DNA of 64,000 nt from Anabaena azotica FACHB-119 (GTDB taxonomy: Bacteria > Cyanobacteriota > Cyanobacteriia > Cyanobacteriales > Nostocaceae). Position numbers and translations under genes: made by a program. The notes under the pieces are model-generated. The model saw only the letters and a program-made list of their open reading frames with translations. It did not search any database and was not told the DNA's origin. Location: contig NZ_JACJSG010000047.1 in assembly GCF_014697625.1 (NCBI RefSeq), positions 1-64,000 on the forward strand, given 5' to 3'. Positions 25,501 to 34,040 of this stretch are shown here, one piece after another (position 1 is the stretch's first letter; each line of letters begins with the position of its first letter).

Positions 25501-26016
25501 ATGTCTGACTATTTAGCCGCACAAAGACCGATTGATCAGCAAATATCTGATAATTCAACTGAGCCAAACCATAACCATATAGTTGAGGTGGATAAGAATT
25601 TTCGGTTATTGGAAGAAAGGCTGGTAGTTGACAGTATTAGGCAGAAAATTGGTGAAGTTGTTGTCCGTAAGGTCATCGAAACCGAGATGATACAAGTTCC
25701 TGTGCGGCGGGAAAAGCTGATTGTGGAACAAGTAGGCGCAGAACGCAGACAACTTGCAGAGATTGATTTAAGTCAAGGGGAAATTTCTGGGGTTGAATTA
25801 GCTCAAAATGCTAGCCATCAATTGGCTAGTTTGGATAGTGGTTTAACGGTGAGTGGGAGTTTTAGCTCTCCTAAGATTGCTAGTTTATTATTGAATGCGA
25901 TCGCCCTAGAACGCAACCACGGTTGTCAGCAGGTGCATATCTCCATCTCAGTTGTCGATGAAGCACACCGTCAAAAATATCAAGAGTGGTTTGACCGTTC
26001 TAGGGAGAGAAGTTAG
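25501..26016 (+). CDS. DUF2382-only protein, 171 aa
   Basis: Residues 30-75 (FRLLEERLVVDSIRQKIGEV and PVRREKLIVEQVG) match the DUF2382 repeats of the two preceding genes, but there is no PRC barrel. The C-terminal half (SPKIASLLLNAIALERNHGC, QQVHISISVVDEAHRQKYQE) is a separate small alpha/beta segment not seen in the paralogues. It probably arose from the same family by domain loss. It is co-oriented with the two PRC-barrel genes, which suggests a shared stress-related function. Confidence 0.8.
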   Translation: MSDYLAAQRPIDQQISDNSTEPNHNHIVEVDKNFRLLEERLVVDSIRQKIGEVVVRKVIETEMIQVPVRREKLIVEQVGAERRQLAEIDLSQGEISGVELAQNASHQLASLDSGLTVSGSFSSPKIASLLLNAIALERNHGCQQVHISISVVDEAHRQKYQEWFDRSRERS

Positions 26017-26100
26017 AAGTTAGTTTTCATCCAGATGAGATGTGCTTTAAAAAAGTAATTCGTAATTAATAAAATAATTACGAATTACACAAATTAAGAG

Positions 26101-26304
26101 TTATTCTGGTTTATTTTCTGGACGCTCCGTAGCAGGAGGAAAATCAACGTATTCATCGGTTCTGAGAGTTTCTGTCCTTACCAACTCTTCAGGTAGGAGG
26201 TCTTCTGGTTCTAAAGATTGATCAGCCGCTTCACTGATGACTCCATTAGCATTAGTATTAGGTTTAGCACCCGTTCCTTTATGACTAGCGTGTCCACCTG
26301 GCAT
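26101..26304 (-). CDS. Small hydrophilic hypothetical protein, 67 aa
   Basis: The product MPGGHASHKGTGAKPNTNAN, continuing with acidic ADQSLEPEDLLPEELVRTET and PPATERPENKPE, is rich in Gly, Pro, Glu and Asn and probably disordered. No family is recognised. A purine-rich AGGTGAAA stretch precedes the ATG and supports translation. It is convergent with the DUF2382-only gene. Confidence 0.6.
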   Translation of the reverse strand: MPGGHASHKGTGAKPNTNANGVISEAADQSLEPEDLLPEELVRTETLRTDEYVDFPPATERPENKPE

Positions 26305-26670
26305 AATATTTCACCTCATTTAGCTATTTGATTACACCTAATTTAATCAGTTTTACTATTAGATAATACCTATCATAAGGCTCGTATAGTTAATTTAATA
26401 ATCTAACCTTTAGGTATAAAATATAATAAATAAGTTATTACTTTTGTTGATTAAATTATCAGAAAAAACCTAGAAATTATACAAGTTTATCGTCATGAAA
26501 AATATGATAGAAGCGTCTAACGCACCCTACTGGCGTGGCAAGACTAAAATGTGGCAATAGATTTGGATAAATTGAACGCAGATAAACGCAGATAAACGCA
26601 GATGAATAAGATGTTAGATTATTGGCTAATGTACTATTTTAGCCTTGCCACGCTACTACTTAAGATTTAC
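26305..26670. other. Intergenic region containing a MITE next to the PARIS-like pair
   Basis: An AT-rich stretch (26305-26510) with no visible gene is followed by a CTAACGCACCCTAC fragment resembling the interior of the MITE at 4052, and then the inverted-repeat element at 26532-26654. That element ends 16 bp from the ariB stop codon. Confidence 0.5.
26532..26654. mobile_element. MITE-like element with 19-bp inverted repeats
   Basis: GGCGTGGCAAGACTAAAAT (26532-26550) and ATTTTAGCCTTGCCACGCT (26636-26654) are inverted repeats with two mismatches. The 85-bp interior contains three ACGCAGATAA-type units. It is non-coding. Only one copy is visible here. Confidence 0.65.
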
Positions 26671-27573
26671 TCATGGCTTGCGTAAAGATTCAAGATAATT
26701 GTAAAGGCAGTTTGGAGTATCAGCGTACTGAGACAAATCAGAAATAATCGTTCTTATTGATAAAGTCAACGGAACTTTTACCTTTCTAGTAAAATATGGA
26801 TAATTACCCTCATTAGCTTCATTGATAAGCTTCTGAAGGAAAGTTCGCAAAAACTCTATTTCAAATTTTCCTCTAAAACTCTGCTGTCGATTCATAGCCT
26901 GTAACTCGCTTCGCTTTGTATCTAGTTCCTCTTGAGAGAGCAAAGGTGCTTGCGGGAACAGAGTATATAAATCATCAATCGTGTACATTGTTGTAATTTT
27001 ATCTAGATCAATAGTGACAAAGCGAGTTACACTAAGGTCACAGATAGTGATTTGACTGCTCTTATCTATTTGGCAAGCAATCCAAGCATTGAGTAATTCA
27101 ACTGCATTGTGAAATTCTTCTTGTAATTTAGTGTAGAGACCAACACATCTATGAAAGTTTTCATCTGATTCTAATAGTTTAAATTCTACTTTCAAAATCT
27201 CCGATACGCATTGAACAGATGTATAAAAATTTTCTATTGAGTAGCATGGAGTTTCATATATTACACTTAAACTAGCTCTATCAATTGGTTTGTCAAAATC
27301 TCGATCTATAAAGTAAGCTGCTCTAACATTTGCATAATACTTACGAAATAATAACATCTGATAAATACCTAGAACTGCTTCTTTGCCACGGCAAGGAAGA
27401 TAAATATCCTTTTCTGGTCTTGTAATATTTTTTATCCTAATACCATAATATTTTGAATCTTCTTCCTCAAAAAAGCAATATAAGGCAGATGGATATTGCT
27501 TATATAATCTAGTAAACTCAGTGAATACTACTACTGCCTTTTCGCGTGATGCCCTCAAATTATCTACAGACAT
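26671..27573 (-). CDS. ariB: DUF4435 TOPRIM-like effector of a PARIS-type anti-phage system
   Basis: The 300-residue protein has the DUF4435 layout with a TOPRIM-like core: LYCFFEEEDSKYYGIRI (acidic cluster E36-E38, D39) and AAYFIDRDFDKP (D90, D92, D94), followed by TPCYSIENFYTS and a helical C-terminal half. In PARIS, the AAA ATPase AriA holds AriB inactive until a phage-encoded inhibitor of host defences is sensed. AriB is then released as a nuclease that cuts host tRNA and stops phage growth. The gene begins directly after the ATPase gene (0-1 bp apart), the conserved ariA-ariB order. The assignment is from domain pairing and motifs. Confidence 0.8.
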   Translation of the reverse strand: MSVDNLRASREKAVVVFTEFTRLYKQYPSALYCFFEEEDSKYYGIRIKNITRPEKDIYLPCRGKEAVLGIYQMLLFRKYYANVRAAYFIDRDFDKPIDRASLSVIYETPCYSIENFYTSVQCVSEILKVEFKLLESDENFHRCVGLYTKLQEEFHNAVELLNAWIACQIDKSSQITICDLSVTRFVTIDLDKITTMYTIDDLYTLFPQAPLLSQEELDTKRSELQAMNRQQSFRGKFEIEFLRTFLQKLINEANEGNYPYFTRKVKVPLTLSIRTIISDLSQYADTPNCLYNYLESLRKP

Positions 27574-28953
27574 TTATCTTTCTCGCACAAAAGTATCTAG
27601 GTCATTAGCATTTGAATCCAATTCATTATCAAAAATGAACGGCGAGTGGGTAGCAGCTAAAAGTAATCTACATTTACCTGATCTTAAAATATCAGGTAAT
27701 AGAAGCCTTTGCCATTCAATAGAAAGAGACAATTCTGGTTCATCAAACAATAAAATGAAGTCTTCGGAAGATTCTAAATAAATTTTTGAGAAAAGAGATA
27801 TAATTTGTTTTTCTCCAGATGAAAGATTCTGAAGGAGAATAGGAGTATTATTTCTGGTTTGAATGATAGATATATCTACATTTACTTCATCGTAAATAAT
27901 ACGTTTTTTATTTAAATATCTATTACAAATAGTTGCCAAGTTGTTGAGTGATTCATCTTTCTCTTTCTGCTGTTCATATAATCCAACTAGTTTTGATAAG
28001 AAATAAACTAATTGATCATGACTGTCAGAGGCATTTATTTCGCCTGAATTGACTAGTTTTTCTATCTTCTGCCTATCTGATTTAGATATATTTTTTTCAC
28101 CAACACGACTCAATACTATATTCAGAGTTTCAGGCTTAATACTATCTCTCATCTCTTGAGTTATTTCGATACCTTCCACAAACTGAGTTAAAATTTCACC
28201 TGTAACTTTTGAAAATAGATTTAATGCTAAATTTTTAATATTTGTTTTAATATCTTCAAATTTATTATTTACATCGTTCATCCCAAACTGAATAAGCTTA
28301 CCTTCTCCATCGCTTAGACTTAATCGCTCTAATCTATCTTCATATCCTAAATTTTTTAAATCCTCTTCAATTCTTCGATAAGTAGGAAAATAAAGTATAA
28401 ATTCATTAAGATTTTCTTGAATAGTAGCTTTGATTTTATCAATTCTACTTATATTTTCTATTAACGTATCGTCTTTAAATGTTGAATAAATTTCCTCTAT
28501 AATATTATCAAAGTAATCAGGTAATCTTAACGAACTATATCTTTTTCTGGCTTCAAACAAGCGCCTACGCAATCCTTCAGGTGTTAAACCTCTTTTTATG
28601 TCCCTTTGCAATAATTCTATCTCTCTGCTAGGTAAGTAAGGTCTAAGGAGACTAATAAATTCAAAAGCATCACGTTTGTAAAAAGAATTTAAGTCACTCT
28701 TTTTAATTTCTACACTAACTCCTGATTCAAATTCAATCACTACTGATTCAAAATCTACAGTCCTCAGTTTATTGAAATTGCAAGAAATTGAATAATATAA
28801 AGTGTTCAATATGGTAGTCTTTCCCGAACCATTTTCTGCAATCAGAATCATTGCTTCTTTATCGAAACAGATTTCGACATCCTTATAACCAAATAGACCG
28901 TTAATTGTAAAAGATTTTAACTGGCTTGAGTTGGGGCGTTCACTTAGCAACAT
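27574..28953 (-). CDS. ariA: AAA (AAA_15/OLD-like) ATPase of a PARIS-type anti-phage system
   Basis: The 459-residue ATPase has an ABC/SMC-like head: SFTINGLFGYKDVEICF, Walker A AENGSGKTT (about residues 39-47), a long helical insertion, the signature LSSGEKQIISLFSKIYL (about 375-391) and Walker B FILLFDEPELSLSIEWQRLL, then AATHSPFIF near the C-terminus. It lacks the fused TOPRIM nuclease of OLD proteins; that role is filled by the adjacent DUF4435 gene. AriA forms a large oligomer that senses phage anti-restriction proteins. The start at 28953 gives MLLSERPNSSQLKSF. The codon usage is AT-rich compared with psbB or chlI, fitting horizontal gain. Confidence 0.82.
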   Translation of the reverse strand: MLLSERPNSSQLKSFTINGLFGYKDVEICFDKEAMILIAENGSGKTTILNTLYYSISCNFNKLRTVDFESVVIEFESGVSVEIKKSDLNSFYKRDAFEFISLLRPYLPSREIELLQRDIKRGLTPEGLRRRLFEARKRYSSLRLPDYFDNIIEEIYSTFKDDTLIENISRIDKIKATIQENLNEFILYFPTYRRIEEDLKNLGYEDRLERLSLSDGEGKLIQFGMNDVNNKFEDIKTNIKNLALNLFSKVTGEILTQFVEGIEITQEMRDSIKPETLNIVLSRVGEKNISKSDRQKIEKLVNSGEINASDSHDQLVYFLSKLVGLYEQQKEKDESLNNLATICNRYLNKKRIIYDEVNVDISIIQTRNNTPILLQNLSSGEKQIISLFSKIYLESSEDFILLFDEPELSLSIEWQRLLLPDILRSGKCRLLLAATHSPFIFDNELDSNANDLDTFVRER

Positions 28954-29279
28954 AGTTAAATTTTCCCAGAACTAGCGATGAAGATATACAAAAATTATCT
29001 CAAATATATTAATGACCCTGTTTTACTCGGTAGATTGTTCCCTTATCATAACCAACTATAGACTGATATTTTGTAATAGATTTATGAGTGAATCAATCAC
29101 TGAACACAAAACTAAGCATTCCCCCATAAGAAAATTCGCCCACGCTAGAGATATATAAATAAGCGTGAGGTTACTGACATGGCTCAACCCCAAGAACACC
29201 AAGCGGTTGGCTTATGTATTCAATCCAACTTAAATAGTAATAATTAACACCAAGTATACCCCGGATTTTTACTCTCAAC
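28954..29279. other. Intergenic region upstream of ariA with one tiny ORF
   Basis: These 326 bp contain the presumed ariA promoter and, on the plus strand, a 22-codon ORF at 29179-29247 (MAQPQEHQAVGLCIQSNLNS) with GTGAGG about 8 nt upstream. It may be a degraded gene start or a small peptide gene. I see nothing else. Confidence 0.35.
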
Positions 29280-30077
29280 TCACCCGCGCATATCCATCAA
29301 GTTACCTGAAGCATAGCGCCGTAGTCCGTGATAAAACACAACTGTACCTACTAACAAGACGGCGATCGCACCAGCTACAGCCAGTAAAGTATGTACTATG
29401 GATAACTCTCTTAATGCTTCAATGGGTAAATAAGCAACGAACCCAGCCGGAATTAAAGTGTACAACAGCAATTTCACCCAACCTTCAAATAAAGTTGCTG
29501 GATAGGTGCTGAAGGTAAGCATAGCGTTTCGCCATTGCTGCGCCAGTCCTTCAGAATTACCAAGGTAAAAACTCAGACTCCCAGCCAACACATTAAAGCC
29601 GACATACGCCCCAGCAGAGGAAATTGTCAATGCTATGAACATCAACAAATGTATTAAATCAGGCTTGACGAAAAATAAATATACCCCATAACCAAATAAC
29701 AAGTCACCCCAAGCTGTCGCACTCATTTGTCCCAGCAATAAGTGGGATAAAAGAGTACGCGGGTACAGCATCCACACATCCAACTGTCCCCGGACTATTA
29801 AACTACTCAGGCGTAAAGCATTACCACAGACAGCATGAGCTAAACCAAAACCTGCGGCTGCTAATGCCCACAAAGTAATTACATCCTGCACAGTCCAACC
29901 ACGCAGTACAGGAAAGCGTTGGAAGAATAACGCCCAAAACGTTACCCAAACAACGTTATTCAGCACCATTGCTACTACTTGCGTGATAAATGCGCCACGA
30001 TATTCTAAATGCGCCTTCAAATTGAGGCGGACATAAGCCGCAGCTAAATTCAGGTAGGAAACTAAAGGCTGTAACAT
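29280..30077 (-). CDS. ABC-2 type export permease, 265 aa
   Basis: This is an integral membrane protein with about six helices, matching the COG3694-like ABC-2 permease family: YRGAFITQVVAMVLNNVVWV, WTVQDVITLWALAAAGFGLA and GQLDVWMLYPRTLLSHLL. It is the last gene of a three-gene exporter operon (ATPase - permease - permease). Together the two different 265-residue permeases form the membrane part of an exporter of unknown substrate (lipids, drugs or peptides are typical). Confidence 0.85.
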   Translation of the reverse strand: MLQPLVSYLNLAAAYVRLNLKAHLEYRGAFITQVVAMVLNNVVWVTFWALFFQRFPVLRGWTVQDVITLWALAAAGFGLAHAVCGNALRLSSLIVRGQLDVWMLYPRTLLSHLLLGQMSATAWGDLLFGYGVYLFFVKPDLIHLLMFIALTISSAGAYVGFNVLAGSLSFYLGNSEGLAQQWRNAMLTFSTYPATLFEGWVKLLLYTLIPAGFVAYLPIEALRELSIVHTLLAVAGAIAVLLVGTVVFYHGLRRYASGNLMDMRG

Positions 30078-30125
30078 TGCTTTAAATATATTTTGAATTT
30101 TGAATTTTGAATTTTGAATTTCCCT

Positions 30126-30923
30126 TCATCCTCCGTTTGCATGGATGCGTTTAACTGCTGTGCTATAAACCCAAGCTACCAATAAGCTGAGTACACCTAT
30201 AGCTATTGCTTGACGCAGCAGTAATTCCCCAGCAAATGCTAAGTCGGGTTGGACGAACAGACGCGCCGGGCCATAGACGATGCTGGCAAAGGGGAGATTT
30301 TTTAATAGAGGTTGCCATTGTTCGGGAAAAAGATCCAACGGTATCAGCATTCCTCCTAAAATCATCGTGATACGCGAATATATCAACATCAAACCTGTGG
30401 TATTCTCCAACCAAAAAGCCCCCAACCCTACCAAAAATGTTGCTAAAAAATCAAGGACAAAGGCTAATGGTAGGGACAGGAGAAATAAGAAAATGCCTGG
30501 CAAACTTAAGGGAATTAAACCCACGAATAGTAGTGCTATGACTATAGATACTGTGACATTTAGTCCAAAGCGGACTGCACGTTCTCCTAACGTAGTCCAC
30601 AGGCGATACAACGGATAGGATAAGGGACGAATTAATTGCACAGCTAACGCCCCTGTGCGTACATCCTCGTCTACCTCTTGGGCTATTGTGGGAGCAGACA
30701 GCACAATTGACTCGGTTATGCCTAAATACCAAAGCATTTGCGCTAAACTGAAGTTCCCTAACTGTTGGGCGTTTGTCTCTGTATAAGTAACACGCCACAA
30801 TTGGAGAAAGATGTAAAGAATTACAAATAAAAAAACACCCCGTGAAGCTACTTCTGCTAAATAAGCTAGGTTAGAGCGTGCGGAAGTCCAGCCAATCCAG
30901 ATATATTTGGTGATATTGTTCAT
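30126..30923 (-). CDS. ABC-2 type export permease, 265 aa
   Basis: This membrane protein has six or so helices and ABC-2 features: YLAEVASRGVFLFVILYIFL, FSLAQMLWYLGITESIVL, VDEDVRTGALAVQLIRPLSY and MLIPLDLFPEQWQPLLKNLP. It resembles COG4587. It lies between the ATPase gene (upstream, separated by a 142-bp MITE) and the second permease (downstream, 48 bp, with a short TTTGAAT heptamer repeat). It would pair with the second permease in a heterodimer. Confidence 0.85.
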   Translation of the reverse strand: MNNITKYIWIGWTSARSNLAYLAEVASRGVFLFVILYIFLQLWRVTYTETNAQQLGNFSLAQMLWYLGITESIVLSAPTIAQEVDEDVRTGALAVQLIRPLSYPLYRLWTTLGERAVRFGLNVTVSIVIALLFVGLIPLSLPGIFLFLLSLPLAFVLDFLATFLVGLGAFWLENTTGLMLIYSRITMILGGMLIPLDLFPEQWQPLLKNLPFASIVYGPARLFVQPDLAFAGELLLRQAIAIGVLSLLVAWVYSTAVKRIHANGG

Positions 30924-30952
30924 CTTGTTTGTACTGCTTGACTAGGGGCGGT

Positions 30953-31094
30953 CTGACTTTTAACGGGATCTGGAAAACCCCTCTCCAAACCCCTAAAAGC
31001 AGAGAGGCTTTAATTGCTCCCCCTTCCCTTGTAGGGAAGGGGGCTGGGGGGTTAGGTAGGAGCGTTAACTTTTCCACATGACGTGAAAAGTCAG
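30953..31094. mobile_element. MITE, copy B of the TGACTTTT(T/C)ACG family
   Basis: The element is 142 bp with inverted ends CTGACTTTTAACG and ACGTGAAAAGTCAG. It is the uninterrupted relative, in reverse orientation, of the composite element at 5962-6281. It lies between the first and second genes of the exporter operon. Its left-strand end supplies the TGA stop codon of the ATPase gene (31093-31091). Confidence 0.75.
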
Positions 31095-32047
31095 GGGGCG
31101 GCTTGGGAGTAGATGTGAGCGATGACTTCTTCTAATGGTGGGTCTTCAATGGCAATATCAGCCACAGAACCTGCTTGCAGAATGTGACTCATCACCGCTT
31201 CAATGGGAGTGATGCGAGTATTTACTTCCAACTTGAGGGCGTATTCAGTTTTCTTAAGTTCGGTCACGCCAGGGAGGGTAATTTGCGGGGCTGTGTCATG
31301 AAATCTCACACTGAGGATTTTTGCCCCTAAGTAGTCGCGGCGCATGGCGGAAATTTTGTCATCAAGTACGACTCGACCGTGGTTAATTACCACTACTCGT
31401 TGGGCTACCCGTTCGATGTCGCCTGCATCATGGCTGGTGAGAAATACGGTAATATTTTCATTGCGGTTCCACTCCCGAATGAGGTCGCGTAATTCTTGAC
31501 GAGCAATCACATCTAGACCAATGGTAGGCTCATCAAGGAATAATAATCTTGGTGCGTGGAGTAAACTGGCTGCGACTTCTGCCCGCATCCTTTGCCCCAA
31601 GGATAGCTTACGCACTGGGGTATGCCAGAAGGGTCTGAGGTCAAAACGCTCAACTAGGATATCACGGCGTTTGATATATTCTTGGCGGTCTAGGTTGTAG
31701 ATACGTGCCAATAATTCTAATGTGTCGCGGGGGGGTAGGTGATACCATAATTGCGATCGCTGTCCAAATACTACCCCAATCTGATAAGCTAATTCCCGCC
31801 GATTTTTCCACGGGTTCAACCCCAACACAGACGCATAACCAGAGGTGGGATACAAAATACCCGTCAGCATTTTGATTGTAGTAGATTTACCCGCACCGTT
31901 TGGCCCAATGAATGCGATCGCCTGCCCATCGGGAACAGTCAGCGTAATATCATCTACCGCCACAACCTCAGTTTGCTTGCGCCCTCTCCCCCAACCTTGA
32001 GTCAGCGTAAACGTCTTACGTAAATTTTCCAGTTCTACGGCTGTCAT
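31091..32047 (-). CDS. ABC-2 exporter ATP-binding protein, 318 aa
   Basis: The protein has Walker A GPNGAGKSTT (about residues 48-57), the Q-loop region YQIGVVFGQRSQLWYHLP, the signature LSLGQRMRAEVAASLLH, Walker B APRLLFLDEPTIGLD and the H-loop FLTSHDAGDIERV. The distinctive FGQRSQLWYHLPPRDTLELL places it in the COG4586 subfamily. It powers the two permeases encoded downstream. The C-terminal domain ends YSQAAP, and the TGA stop lies inside the end of the MITE at 30953-31094, so the original C-terminus may have been altered by the insertion. Confidence 0.92.
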   Translation of the reverse strand: MTAVELENLRKTFTLTQGWGRGRKQTEVVAVDDITLTVPDGQAIAFIGPNGAGKSTTIKMLTGILYPTSGYASVLGLNPWKNRRELAYQIGVVFGQRSQLWYHLPPRDTLELLARIYNLDRQEYIKRRDILVERFDLRPFWHTPVRKLSLGQRMRAEVAASLLHAPRLLFLDEPTIGLDVIARQELRDLIREWNRNENITVFLTSHDAGDIERVAQRVVVINHGRVVLDDKISAMRRDYLGAKILSVRFHDTAPQITLPGVTELKKTEYALKLEVNTRITPIEAVMSHILQAGSVADIAIEDPPLEEVIAHIYSQAAP

Positions 32048-32160
32048 TACCGATGAACTCCCAAAGTATGTATTACAAGTATACTACATTAGTTCATAGT
32101 CAAAAGTCCAGAGAAAAACAACAAATTCTTCCCCTTTCCCCGTCATCTTCCCTTAACTAC

Positions 32161-32335
32161 AGGACTTACGCATCGAAGTTTTCTGTTGAGGCAGGGTGTA
32201 AGGGTGTAAGGGTTTTAAAGATTTACACCCCTATATCCCCATACCCCCATACCCCTATACCCCTATACCCCTATACCCCTACACCCCTATACCCCTACCC
32301 AAACGCTTGATTTTTCGTTTTTATGCGTAAGTCCT
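32161..32335. mobile_element. MITE-like element, copy C of the AGGACTTACGCA family, carrying an 8-bp repeat
   Basis: The ends AGGACTTACGCA (32161-32172) and TGCGTAAGTCCT (32324-32335) are a perfect 12-bp inverted repeat, the same as copy A. The 150-bp interior is unrelated to copies A and B and contains a CCCCTATA tandem repeat (about 32226-32299). The right end lies 3 bp from the stop codon of the zinc-ribbon gene. Confidence 0.75.
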
Positions 32336-32338
32336 GAA

Positions 32339-33580
32339 CTACAATTCACCAGCATCCTGCAAACTACCGCAACTCTTACAATGTGGTAAGTGTTTGTAAG
32401 TAAGCTCATGGCAGTTGTGACATTCAACGTACTGATAATAACCACAATGTGGACAATAGGCATCATTTTGTCGAATTCTCTTTGCACACTTAACACAACG
32501 TGATTTTTGAATCCTGTTAACTGCTTGAAGTTTAGGGTTAAGAACAATTTTTTGGAAAAACTTGATAACGCCAAAACCAATTAAGGGAATCAGTAATATA
32601 TAAACATAGCTGACAAGGAAAAGTAAGCTACCGAAAATAGCACGAATAATATTAAAAACAAATTGGAATATTGCCCCGACTTGCAGAAATTCAAATATCT
32701 TTAATATTAAGGGGATGAAAAATATTACTAATAAATGCCAACTAATCAGAGCGATAAGTCCATAATTCCGACGCAAAGAAAATTGATGAACGAATAATGC
32801 TGCAAATATTAGTGGCAACAAAAACAGAGACTGAAAAGCCAGTTGAATACTGGGATACCAAAAAGATGCTTGTTTATAGCCTTGTTCCAGCTTACCGAAT
32901 TGTTCACTATTCTGAAGAAAAGCAATAAAACTACTACTTTCTGGTTTCAGAATTAGAGCATTTTTTAGATTAGATATTTCCTTTCTTAACTGAGCAATAT
33001 TAAGATTATTTTTATCTAACTCTTGTTTAGCTTTTTCTGCCCCGACTTGATTAATTGACTGCTCACGAGATTGTCCGGCAATTTTTTCCAATAGTGTAGA
33101 GTCATACTGAGCGCGAATCCTGTTATTAGCTTGTGTCAGATTAGTGATTTGCGCTTGTTTGTTGTCAATTGTTTTAATATCTTGCTGATTTTGGGGAATA
33201 TTAATCTTATCCTGATATTCAGCATATTGTAAGCAAATTGGTGAAACTTTACCTAAACGGTCTGTTTCAGTTTGTTGGTAGATTTGTTTTTGACTGGGTT
33301 GATTACTATTGTCATAGCGTAAAGACTGCCTAATAATTCCATAATCTTTATCTTTATCATTTTCTGTGCGGTAACTCTGCCATTGTGCATAACATGGATA
33401 AGCTTCCCCAGGGCTAAGATGCCACCTACTAATATCATCTAAACCCGTAAAAACGTTGACTAATATAAAAATATCAATCAAAATAATCACAATCAAACTT
33501 ACTCTATTTAGAGGTTCATTGTTGATTTTTCTTGACCTGTTAAAAAATAGATTAAATAGACGGCGGATTCTGGCAAACAT
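32339..33580 (-). CDS. Membrane protein with C-terminal double zinc ribbon, 413 aa
   Basis: The N-terminus has one membrane helix (about 25-45, VSLIVIILIDIFILVNVF), followed by an extracytoplasmic-looking helical region with a coiled coil (about 130-215). Four hydrophobic segments lie at about 230-345. The C-terminus has two zinc-binding modules: CVKC ... CPHC (about 362-380) and CHNC ... CKSC (about 388-408). Zinc-ribbon tails of this kind mediate protein or nucleic-acid contacts. No enzymatic motif is seen and I cannot name a function. It stands alone; its stop codon is next to a MITE. Confidence 0.75.
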   Translation of the reverse strand: MFARIRRLFNLFFNRSRKINNEPLNRVSLIVIILIDIFILVNVFTGLDDISRWHLSPGEAYPCYAQWQSYRTENDKDKDYGIIRQSLRYDNSNQPSQKQIYQQTETDRLGKVSPICLQYAEYQDKINIPQNQQDIKTIDNKQAQITNLTQANNRIRAQYDSTLLEKIAGQSREQSINQVGAEKAKQELDKNNLNIAQLRKEISNLKNALILKPESSSFIAFLQNSEQFGKLEQGYKQASFWYPSIQLAFQSLFLLPLIFAALFVHQFSLRRNYGLIALISWHLLVIFFIPLILKIFEFLQVGAIFQFVFNIIRAIFGSLLFLVSYVYILLIPLIGFGVIKFFQKIVLNPKLQAVNRIQKSRCVKCAKRIRQNDAYCPHCGYYQYVECHNCHELTYKHLPHCKSCGSLQDAGEL

Positions 33581-34040
33581 ACTACGCTCGAACTTTTATT
33601 AAAATAAACAGACTGTTATAAAGTGTTTCTTGTTTCAACAAAGTAAATTTTGTGGAGGCTAGAGGGTAGAATATAATTCATCTCAATAAACCAATACTTA
33701 CGCAACTGGCACTTGGGGTAGGGTGCGTCAGATGTGGAAAATCCTTGAATCTGTACGAAATTATTGGGGCTGACGCACCCTAAAGTTAGTTTGATTATGA
33801 CATTTGCGTAAGACCCATAAATTTAAAAAATTATGTTTTTAATTATACTCGTCAGAGAGAGCGTAGAGCAGTTTTGTGATTTAGCGAGCCAAAATTGTTA
33901 TCAAAATATAAAAAGCAGCGAATAAATCACCTCTACTGATAACATTTCTTTAAGAACAGGCTAAATACTTTTGCAAACCCTCAGTTAAGTCGTGTAATTT
34001 TTTCTAAAATCTATCAAGTGAGAGCGCGAGGCAATGTAGA
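33581..34040. other. Intergenic region containing MITE copy B
   Basis: The 460-bp divergent gap holds the inverted-repeat element at 33694-33816, flanked by AT-rich sequence without recognisable genes. A GAGG ribosome site for the next gene lies at 34028-34031. Confidence 0.45.
33694..33816. mobile_element. MITE-like element, copy B of the AGGACTTACGCA family
   Basis: This is a reverse-complement copy of 4052-4175, matching at roughly 9 of 10 positions over its whole length, including TAGGGTGCGTCAGATGTGG and the GGGGCTGACGCACCCTA arm. The outermost bases have decayed (ATACTTACGCA and TGCGTAAGACC), so it is probably the older or inactive copy. Confidence 0.85.
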
